This document shows positions 57,995-64,000 of a DNA stretch of 64,000 nt, in pieces. The notes below the pieces were generated by a model that was not told where the DNA came from, did no database searches, and worked only from the letters and a program-made list of their open reading frames with translations. Within the stretch, counting starts at the first letter, position 1. The number at the start of each line of letters is the position of its first letter. The position numbers were made by a program, and so were the translations under genes. Source of the DNA: Citrobacter koseri ATCC BAA-895 (GTDB lineage: Bacteria > Pseudomonadota > Gammaproteobacteria > Enterobacterales > Enterobacteriaceae); assembly GCF_000018045.1 (NCBI RefSeq), contig NC_009792.1, forward strand, positions 1,364,001 to 1,428,000, given 5' to 3'.

Positions 57995-59137
57995 CACCCC
58001 GTAGCAGACGCCTCCGACTACCAGTCCCCAAAACGCAGAGCCAATGCCCAGCAGCGTCAGCCCGCTTGCGGTGACGAGAAAGGTCACGATAGCGGCATCA
58101 CGCTCCGTTTCATTAAGCAATGCCTGGTGCAGACTGCCGCTGATTGTTCCCAGCAGCGCCAGCCCGGCCAGCATCTGAATCCAGCTTACGGGCAGGGCGG
58201 CCATCAGAGCGGTGACTGAACCGCCGAACAATCCCGCCAGCAGATAGAACCCGCCTGCGACAGCCGCAGCCAGCCAGCGACGCCCGGCGTCCGGGTGCGC
58301 TTCGGGACTCTGGCAAATGGCGGCGGTAATAGCGGCAATGCATATGGAGTAGACGCCAAAAGGAGATAAAACCAGCGCCAGCAGCCCTGTAAACACGATC
58401 AGCGGCGAAACCGGAAGGGAGTAACCGGAGGCTTTCATCGTGGCGATACCGGGCGCGTTTTGTGACGCCATTGTCACCAGAAACAGTGGAATGGCGACGC
58501 CGAGGCTATGAGCAAGCGAAAAATGGGGCGCGATAAACGCCGGTAGCACCGGGGAGAAGGTTATGCCAGACGTGACAATGTCACCTTTCATGCCCGCAAC
58601 CAGAATACCGACAACCATTGCGGCGATAACCGCATAGCGCGGCGCCAGCACTTTCAGCGCTAACCACGCCAGCAGCATACTGCCGCACAGAAACAGCTCG
58701 CCATCCAGATGACCGAACGCCTGCAAACCAAAACGCAATAAAATACCGGCCAGCATCGCGGCGGCAAGAGAATGCGGAATCACCTGCATTAAGCGGGCAA
58801 ACAACCCGGTTACGCCGCACAGAACGATTAACGCATTCGCGACAATAAATACGCCGATGGCCTCCGCAAGCGTGAGACCCTGCAAGCCGGTAACCAGTAA
58901 CGCGGCGCCGGGCGTTGACCATGCCGTCAGCACCGGAGCACGATACCAGAGGGTTAACGCCAGCGTACTGACACCCATCGCGATGCCAAGCGCCGTCATC
59001 CATCCGGCAATTTGTCCGGTTGATGCGCCGGCGACAATCGCGGCTTGCCAGATGATTGCCGCTGAGCTTGCATAGCCGACCAGGACCGCAACAAAACCAG
59101 ACAACACGGTTGGCAGAGGAAGTGAAAATGACCGCAT
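57971..59137 (-). CDS. ydcO: YdcO, BenE-family transporter
   Basis: Inner-membrane transporter of the benzoate-transporter (BenE) family; substrate in enterobacteria unknown, though regulation by SutR points to sulfur compounds. The 388-residue protein has about twelve hydrophobic helices with GAST GQIAGWMTALGI and TPGAALLVTGLQG typical of the family. Start ATG at 59137 with AAGGGGC upstream; longer in-frame starts would cross the sutR promoter. Divergent from sutR, sharing its operator. Confidence 0.91.
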   Translation of the reverse strand: MRSFSLPLPTVLSGFVAVLVGYASSAAIIWQAAIVAGASTGQIAGWMTALGIAMGVSTLALTLWYRAPVLTAWSTPGAALLVTGLQGLTLAEAIGVFIVANALIVLCGVTGLFARLMQVIPHSLAAAMLAGILLRFGLQAFGHLDGELFLCGSMLLAWLALKVLAPRYAVIAAMVVGILVAGMKGDIVTSGITFSPVLPAFIAPHFSLAHSLGVAIPLFLVTMASQNAPGIATMKASGYSLPVSPLIVFTGLLALVLSPFGVYSICIAAITAAICQSPEAHPDAGRRWLAAAVAGGFYLLAGLFGGSVTALMAALPVSWIQMLAGLALLGTISGSLHQALLNETERDAAIVTFLVTASGLTLLGIGSAFWGLVVGGVCYGVLSFARRA

Positions 59138-59177
59138 GATTGCCCCTTGTGCGTTATAACGGTCAAAAACTGTAGCA

Positions 59178-59197
59178 TTGTGCGCTATAGCGCACAA
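59178..59197. promoter_or_regulatory. SutR operator, ydcO/sutR divergent region
   Basis: A perfect 20-bp palindrome TTGTGCGCTATAGCGCACAA between the divergent genes, 33 bp before the sutR start and 41 bp before the ydcO start. It is the natural site for autoregulation by the XRE-type SutR dimer. Confidence 0.8.
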
Positions 59198-59229
59198 GTG
59201 ATAGACTGCGGCTTTACCGGAGGAGAAAA

Positions 59230-59766
59230 ATGGACAACCTGACCCATTATCTGGCGACGACGCTGAAGGCGCTGCGCCAACAGCGAGAATGGAGTCTGTC
59301 GCGTCTGGCGGAAGCGACAGGGGTTTCAAAAGCAATGCTCGGCCAGATAGAGCGCAACGAATCCAGCCCGACGGTATCGACATTATGGAAGATTGCCACC
59401 GGTTTGAATGTCCCGTTTTCAACGTTTATCTCCCCGCCGGAAGCGGAGGATCTCCCGACCTTCGACCCGCAGCAACAGGCAATGGTGATCACGCCGCTGT
59501 TTCCGTGGGACCCGCAGCTCCGTTTTGACCATTTTTCAATATTGATGGCCCCGGGCGCGCTTAGCGAATCGACGCCGCATGAGGCAGGCGTCATCGAACA
59601 TGTGGTGGTGATTCAGGGAACGCTGGATATGTGTATTGCCGGGGAATGGCGCACGCTCAAATCCGGCGAAGGCGTGCGTTTTGCGGGAGATGCCGCCCAT
59701 GCGTATCGCAATAACAGCGACCAGACGGTTCACTTTCACTCCTTGATCCATTACCCACATAGTTAG
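59230..59766 (+). CDS. sutR: SutR/YdcN, XRE-cupin regulator of sulfur utilisation
   Basis: Transcription factor reported in E. coli to control sulfur-utilisation genes. The 178-residue product has an N-terminal XRE helix-turn-helix (WSLSRLAEATGVSKAMLGQI, ERNESSPTVSTLWKIA) and a C-terminal cupin domain (HVVVIQGTLDM, then GEGVRFAGDAAHAYRN). GGAGGAG precedes the ATG. It is divergent from ydcO over a perfect palindrome. Confidence 0.93.
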   Translation: MDNLTHYLATTLKALRQQREWSLSRLAEATGVSKAMLGQIERNESSPTVSTLWKIATGLNVPFSTFISPPEAEDLPTFDPQQQAMVITPLFPWDPQLRFDHFSILMAPGALSESTPHEAGVIEHVVVIQGTLDMCIAGEWRTLKSGEGVRFAGDAAHAYRNNSDQTVHFHSLIHYPHS

Positions 59767-59778
59767 ACGGGAAAAGTA

Positions 59779-59807
59779 TTCCGAAACGTCGCGCTTCTGA
59801 CTACAAT
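59779..59807 (+). promoter_or_regulatory. Likely rlhA promoter
   Basis: TACAAT at 59802-59807 with a weak TTCCGA at 59779-59784 and a 17-bp spacer, 37 bp before the start codon. Confidence 0.4.
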
Positions 59808-59844
59808 AGCCGCCATTTTGCTGTTATTGGATGATATTAACCGT

Positions 59845-61806
59845 ATGCGCCAGCAACCTCATCACCTTGAACTGTTAAGTCCGGCACGCGATACCGCCAT
59901 TGCTCGTGAAGCGATCTTACATGGCGCCGATGCTGTTTACATCGGCGGGCCTGGCTTCGGCGCGCGGCATAATGCCAGTAACAGCCTGAAAGATATCGCG
60001 GAACTGGTGCCTTTTGCGCATCGCTATGGCGCGAAGATCTTTGTGACGTTAAACACCATTCTGCATGATGATGAGCTTGAGCCCGCGCAACGGCTGATTA
60101 CCGATCTGTACCAGACCGGCGTCGATGCGCTGATTGTGCAGGATATGGGCATCCTGGAACTGGACATTCCTCCCATTGAACTGCATGCCAGTACGCAGTG
60201 TGATATCCGCAGCGTTGAAAAGGCGAAATTCCTTGCCGACGTCGGTTTCACCCAGATTGTGCTGGCGCGCGAACTGAGTCTGAGCCAGATCCAGGCGATT
60301 CATCAGGCCACCGACGCTACTATTGAGTTTTTCATCCACGGCGCGCTGTGCGTGGCTTATTCCGGGCAGTGCTATATCTCTCATGCGCAGACCGGTCGCA
60401 GCGCTAACCGTGGCGACTGCTCCCAGGCCTGTCGCCTGCCGTACACCTTAAAAGACGATCAGGGGCGGGTGGTCTCGTACGAAAAACACCTGTTGTCGAT
60501 GAAAGATAATGACCAGACGGCCAATCTGGGCGCGTTGATCGATGCCGGCGTGCGCTCCTTCAAAATTGAAGGGCGCTACAAAGACATGAGCTATGTGAAG
60601 AACATCACGGCGCACTATCGCCAGATGCTGGATGCGATTATCGAGGAGCGTGGCGACCTGGCGCGGGCTTCCGCCGGTCGTACTGAGCACTTTTTTATTC
60701 CTTCTACGGATAAAACCTTCCATCGCGGCAGTACCGACTATTTTGTTAACGCCCGTAAAGGGGATATCGGCGCGTTCGATTCGCCAAAATTTATCGGTTT
60801 GCCGGTAGGCGAAGTCGTCAAAGTGGCAAAAGATCACCTGGACGTTGAGGTGACGGAACCGTTATCCAACGGCGATGGCCTGAATGTGCTGATCAAACGT
60901 GAAGTAGTGGGGTTTCGCGCCAATACGGTGGAAAAGACGGGGCAGAACCGTTATCGCGTCTGGCCGAATGAAATGCCGTCCGACCTGCATAAAGTGCGCC
61001 CGCATCATCCGCTGAACCGTAATCTCGACCACAACTGGCAGCAGGCGTTAACCAAAACCTCCAGCGAACGCCGGGTGGCGGTGGATATCGCGTTAGGCGG
61101 CTGGCAGGAACAGCTAATTCTGACGCTGACCAGCGAAGAGGGCGTGAGCGTCACCCATACGCTGGAGGGGCAGTTTGACGAGGCGAACAACGCCGAAAAA
61201 GCGTTGAACAACCTGAAAGAAGGCGTGGCGAAGCTGGGACAGACGATGTACTACGCGCGTAACGTCGAGGTTAATCTCCCTGGCGCACTGTTCGTGCCGA
61301 ACAGTTTACTCAACCAGTTCCGTCGCGAAGCGGCAGAGATGCTGGATGCGGCGCGTCTGGCGAACTATCAACGCGGCAGCCGTAAGCCGGTGGCGCAACC
61401 AGCCCCGGTCTACCCGGAAACGCATTTGAGCTTCCTGGCTAACGTCTACAATCACAAAGCGCGCGCGTTTTATCATCGCTACGGCGTCCAGCTGATCGAC
61501 GCGGCGTATGAGGCGCACCAGGAGAAGGGTGATGTACCGGTGATGATCACCAAACATTGTTTGCGCTTTGCCTTTAACCTGTGCCCGAAACAGGCGAAAG
61601 GGAATATCAAAAGCTGGAAAGCAACGCCGATGCAACTGGTACACGGCGACGAAGTATTGACGCTGAAGTTTGATTGCCGTCCGTGCGAAATGCACGTTAT
61701 CGGCAAGATCAAAACTCATATTCTGAAAATGCCGTTGCCCGGCAGCGTTGTCGCCTCCGTAAGCCCGGAAGAACTGATGAAAACGCTGCCAAAACGTAAA
61801 AACTAA
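59845..61806 (+). CDS. rlhA: RlhA/YdcP, 23S rRNA C2501 hydroxylase
   Basis: U32-family Fe-S enzyme that hydroxylates cytidine 2501 of 23S rRNA, dependent on prephenate and iron. The 653-residue product has the U32 domain at the N-terminus (HLELLSPARDTAIAREAI) and the cysteine set CVAYSGQCYIS, CSQACRLPY for the cluster, with the collagenase-like C-terminal part and late CRPCEMHVIG. ATG at 59845 gives exactly the E. coli length; an in-frame TTG nine codons earlier is unlikely. Confidence 0.95.
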   Translation: MRQQPHHLELLSPARDTAIAREAILHGADAVYIGGPGFGARHNASNSLKDIAELVPFAHRYGAKIFVTLNTILHDDELEPAQRLITDLYQTGVDALIVQDMGILELDIPPIELHASTQCDIRSVEKAKFLADVGFTQIVLARELSLSQIQAIHQATDATIEFFIHGALCVAYSGQCYISHAQTGRSANRGDCSQACRLPYTLKDDQGRVVSYEKHLLSMKDNDQTANLGALIDAGVRSFKIEGRYKDMSYVKNITAHYRQMLDAIIEERGDLARASAGRTEHFFIPSTDKTFHRGSTDYFVNARKGDIGAFDSPKFIGLPVGEVVKVAKDHLDVEVTEPLSNGDGLNVLIKREVVGFRANTVEKTGQNRYRVWPNEMPSDLHKVRPHHPLNRNLDHNWQQALTKTSSERRVAVDIALGGWQEQLILTLTSEEGVSVTHTLEGQFDEANNAEKALNNLKEGVAKLGQTMYYARNVEVNLPGALFVPNSLLNQFRREAAEMLDAARLANYQRGSRKPVAQPAPVYPETHLSFLANVYNHKARAFYHRYGVQLIDAAYEAHQEKGDVPVMITKHCLRFAFNLCPKQAKGNIKSWKATPMQLVHGDEVLTLKFDCRPCEMHVIGKIKTHILKMPLPGSVVASVSPEELMKTLPKRKN

Positions 61807-61900
61807 GTCAGCGGCTGGCCGGGAACGCTGAGCGTCACCCGGCCACGCCTGATGTACCTTAAACCCCCTCTCACCATAGTTAACCTTCCCGCAAAACTGG

Positions 61901-61919
61901 AACCGGCTTTCCGGTTTTT
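61901..61919 (+). terminator. rlhA terminator
   Basis: AACCGG-CTTT-CCGGTT followed by TTT. A GC-rich 8-bp stem TGGCCGGG/CCCGGCCA (61816-61845) lies just after the rlhA stop and may add to it. Confidence 0.65.
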
Positions 61920-61974
61920 GAGTGTTAATCAGCCAAAAGCCATTTCGGGGTGTATAACATTCAAAAAAAGAGAA

Positions 61975-62009
61975 AAGGTAAACAAAAATGTTTACCTTAT
62001 GGTTATAAT
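61975..62009 (+). promoter_or_regulatory. hicAB promoter and operator
   Basis: Inverted repeat AAGGTAAACA-AAAA-TGTTTACCTT with perfect 10-bp arms (61975-61998), directly upstream of a TATAAT box (62004-62009), 18 bp before hicA. It fits autorepression by HicB, whose helix-turn-helix binds such a site. Confidence 0.75.
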
Positions 62010-62027
62010 ACATGGCAGGGAGGCGCG

Positions 62028-62204
62028 GTGAAGCAGAGCGAGTTCAGACGCTGGCTTGAATCTCAGGGAGTCGATGTAACAAATGGAACGAATCATTTGA
62101 AGTTGAGATATCATGACAAACGAAGCGTCATGCCCAGACATCCTGGTGATGAAATTAAAGACACCCTGCGTAAAGCAATACTAAAGCAGCTTGGTTTGAA
62201 TTAA
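62028..62204 (+). CDS. hicA: HicA, mRNA-interferase toxin
   Basis: Toxin of the HicAB type II system; a ribosome-independent RNase with a double-stranded-RNA-binding fold. The 58-residue product starts at GTG 62028 (KQSEFRRWLES), with GGGAGG upstream, and has the catalytic-histidine region NGTNHLKLRYHDKRSVMPRH. An ATG 26 codons earlier is in frame but crosses the promoter. Ends 25 bp before hicB. Confidence 0.93.
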   Translation: MKQSEFRRWLESQGVDVTNGTNHLKLRYHDKRSVMPRHPGDEIKDTLRKAILKQLGLN

Positions 62205-62229
62205 TCATCAGATATATAAGGTTGATCAC

Positions 62230-62667
62230 ATGAGAGCGTTACCAGAAACTATGCGTTATCCCGTCAATCTCATTCCCGCAGAAGAAGGGGGTTATGTTGT
62301 GTCGTTCCCGGACATTCCAGAGGCGTTAACACAAGGTGACACCCGCCATGAGTCTCTCGAAGCCGCGCAGGGCGCATTAGTCACCGCCTTTGAATTTTAT
62401 TTTGAAGATAACCAGCCAATTCCTTTACCTTCAATGGTTGATGAAGCTGATGATTATGTGGAGATTCCTCTAAGCATTGCGTCTAAAGTCCTTTTGTTGA
62501 ATGCGTTCCTTGAATCAAAAATCACGCAGCAGGAGCTGGCGAGGCGCATTGGCAGACCCAAGCAGGAAATTACCCGACTATTCGACTTGAAACACGCAAC
62601 GAAAATTGATGCTGTACAGATTGCGGCCAAAGCATTGGGTAAAGAGTTATCGCTGACTATGCTTTAG
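62230..62667 (+). CDS. hicB: HicB, antitoxin and autorepressor
   Basis: Antitoxin of HicA. The 145-residue product has an N-terminal RNase-H-like antitoxin domain (NLIPAEEGGYVVSFPDIPEA, LTQGDTRHESLEAAQGAL) and a C-terminal helix-turn-helix (ITQQELARRIGRPKQEITRL). The first ATG at 62230 has AAGG eight bases upstream; an internal ATG at 62251 (MRYPVNL) corresponds to the E. coli start. HicB should bind the palindrome before hicA. Confidence 0.92.
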   Translation: MRALPETMRYPVNLIPAEEGGYVVSFPDIPEALTQGDTRHESLEAAQGALVTAFEFYFEDNQPIPLPSMVDEADDYVEIPLSIASKVLLLNAFLESKITQQELARRIGRPKQEITRLFDLKHATKIDAVQIAAKALGKELSLTML

Positions 62668-62718
62668 CTTTTCCGGTTGTTCCAGCAGGCATTACATATT
62701 GTGTGAAATAAAAAAACG

Positions 62719-64000
62719 ATGAAGAAATATCAGCGACTGGCGGAACAAATTTGCGATCAAATCGCCTCCGGCGTGTGGCAGCCTGGCGATCGATTACCCT
62801 CCTTGCGTGAGCAGGTGGTCAGCAGCGGCATGAGTTTTATGACCGTAGGACACGCGTATCAGTTGCTGGAAAGCCAGGGGCGCATTATTGCGCGTCCGCA
62901 GTCGGGTTATTACGTGGCGGCGCGCCCGGTGCGCCAGCCTGCGATGCCGCCCGTGCAGGTAATGCGCGATGAATCCGTTGATATTAATACCTATATTTTC
63001 GAAATGTTGCAGGCCAGCCGGGATGCGTCGGTGATGCCGTTCGCCTCTGCCTTTCCAGACCCGCGTCTGTTTCCGTTGCAGCAGCTTAACCGTTCCCTGG
63101 CGCAGGTCAGTAAAACCGCCACGGCCATGAGCGTGATTGAGAACCTGCCGCCGGGGAACAGCGAGCTGCGCCATGCCATCGCCCGACGCTATGCGCAGCA
63201 GGGAATTACCGTCTCTCCTGATGAAATCGTCATTACCGCCGGGGCGCTGGAAGCCCTGAACCTCAGCCTTCAGGCGGTTACCGAACCGGGCGACTGGGTT
63301 ATTGTGGAGAATCCCTGCTTTTATGGCGCGTTACAGGCGCTGGAGCGACTCCGCCTGAAGGCGCTTTCGGTCGCCACGGATGTAAAAGAGGGGATCGATT
63401 TAGCGGCGCTGGAACAGGCATTACAGGAGTATCCGGTGAAGGCGTGCTGGCTGATGACCAATAGCCAAAACCCGCTCGGCTTCACCCTTAGCCCGGAGAA
63501 AAAAGCGCGGCTGGTCGCGTTACTGGATCAATACAACGTCGTGCTGATTGAAGATGATGTGTACAGCGAGCTCTATTTTGGCCGCGACAAACCGCTGCCT
63601 GCCAAAGCCTGGGATCGCCGCGACAAAATATTGCATTGCTCGTCATTCTCGAAATGTCTGGTTCCCGGTTTTCGTATTGGTTGGGTTGCAGCGGGAAAGT
63701 ACGCCAGACAAATTCAGCGGCTACAGCTGATGAGTACGCTATCCACCAGTTCACCAATGCAGCTTGCTCTGGTCGATTACCTTTCGACACGCCGCTATGA
63801 CGCGCATTTGCGTCGTCTGCGCCGCCAGTTGGCGGAGCGAAAACAGCAGGCCTGGCAAACGCTGCTGCGCCATTTGCCCGCTGAGGTGAAGATTCACCAC
63901 AATGACAGCGGCTATTTTCTCTGGCTGGAACTGCCCGAATCTCTTGATGCCGGGGAACTCAGTGCGCAGGCTCTGGCGCATCAGATCAGTATCGCCCCCG
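62719..64000 (+). CDS. ydcR: YdcR, MocR-type PLP regulator (runs off the window)
   Basis: MocR/GabR-family protein: GntR winged helix fused to a class I aminotransferase-like domain. The visible 427 codons (about 468 in E. coli) begin KKYQRLAEQICDQIASGVWQ, the winged helix, then the PLP domain with the GALEALNLSLQAVTEPGDW segment, NSQNPLG and the PLP-lysine motif SSFSKCLVPGFRIGW. The frame is open to the window end. It starts 51 bp after hicB. Target genes unknown. Confidence 0.93.
   Translation, partial: MKKYQRLAEQICDQIASGVWQPGDRLPSLREQVVSSGMSFMTVGHAYQLLESQGRIIARPQSGYYVAARPVRQPAMPPVQVMRDESVDINTYIFEMLQASRDASVMPFASAFPDPRLFPLQQLNRSLAQVSKTATAMSVIENLPPGNSELRHAIARRYAQQGITVSPDEIVITAGALEALNLSLQAVTEPGDWVIVENPCFYGALQALERLRLKALSVATDVKEGIDLAALEQALQEYPVKACWLMTNSQNPLGFTLSPEKKARLVALLDQYNVVLIEDDVYSELYFGRDKPLPAKAWDRRDKILHCSSFSKCLVPGFRIGWVAAGKYARQIQRLQLMSTLSTSSPMQLALVDYLSTRRYDAHLRRLRRQLAERKQQAWQTLLRHLPAEVKIHHNDSGYFLWLELPESLDAGELSAQALAHQISIAP

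Noticed and set aside
62794..63174. Minus-strand ORF inside ydcR
   Set aside because: ydcR is clearly the coding frame through this stretch.
1..64000. CRISPR array, tRNA/rRNA genes, insertion sequences or prophage
   Set aside because: Scanned by eye for regularly spaced repeats, cloverleaf tails and transposase motifs; none found. REP elements are the only dispersed repeats seen.

Overview
The window is enterobacterial chromosome with the gene order of the E. coli/Salmonella fnr to ydcR segment. Protein sequences (ZntB, FrmR, TtcA, OmpN) and the frmR-frmA pair without frmB look most like Salmonella. Intact dgcM, mcaS, aldA and gapC are not what I remember of S. Typhimurium at this locus, so a deep lineage such as S. 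bongori or a divergent subspecies, or a close relative such as Citrobacter, is possible. The species call is inference.

Layout. 1-16662 is backbone: fnr, ogt, the sRNA McaS, smrA, dgcM, zntB, the FNR-activated sRNA FnrS, a Pro-rich mini-protein, dbpA, ttcA, uspF, a KTSC-domain protein, porin ompN, the sRNA MicC, nifJ, ydbJ, hslJ and ldhA. 16663-20489 is an AT-rich accessory insertion between ldhA and ydbH. It has a long regulatory region with a CRP site, a 10-codon leader ORF, a LuxR-like protein, a short stalk-only trimeric autotransporter, a second LuxR-type regulator behind a possible Shine-Dalgarno switch, and a DUF417/RclC-like membrane protein. 20490-29398 returns to backbone (ydbH-ynbE-ydbL, pdxI, azoR, hrpA). 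29407-35228 is accessory: a LysR regulator, a LysE-type exporter, and a tripartite efflux operon (DHA2 MFS pump, HlyD adaptor, NodT-type outer-membrane factor). 35499-44297 holds ydcF, aldA, an esterase, intact gapC, cybB, the pseudoknot sRNA RydC, frmRA and trg with a FliA promoter. 44315-64000 holds ydcI, a family II pyrophosphatase, ydcJ, a carboxylesterase, opgD, ydcH, rimL, ydcK, tehAB behind an NsrR-like box, ydcL, an EamA transporter with a divergent AraC regulator, ydcO/sutR, rlhA, hicAB and the start of ydcR.

Themes. Four Hfq-dependent sRNAs (McaS, FnrS, MicC, RydC) lie within about 39 kb. They connect to the same physiology as nearby genes: anaerobic switching (FNR, FnrS, nifJ, ldhA), outer-membrane composition (MicC, OmpN, YdbH-YnbE), and curli/motility control (McaS, DgcM, RydC, Trg). 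Stress functions are scattered through the window (azoR, frmRA, tehAB, uspF, ogt). Convergent gene pairs are separated mostly by REP-type or perfect-hairpin terminators. The least familiar part is the LuxR/autotransporter/LuxR/DUF417 block at 17408-20145.
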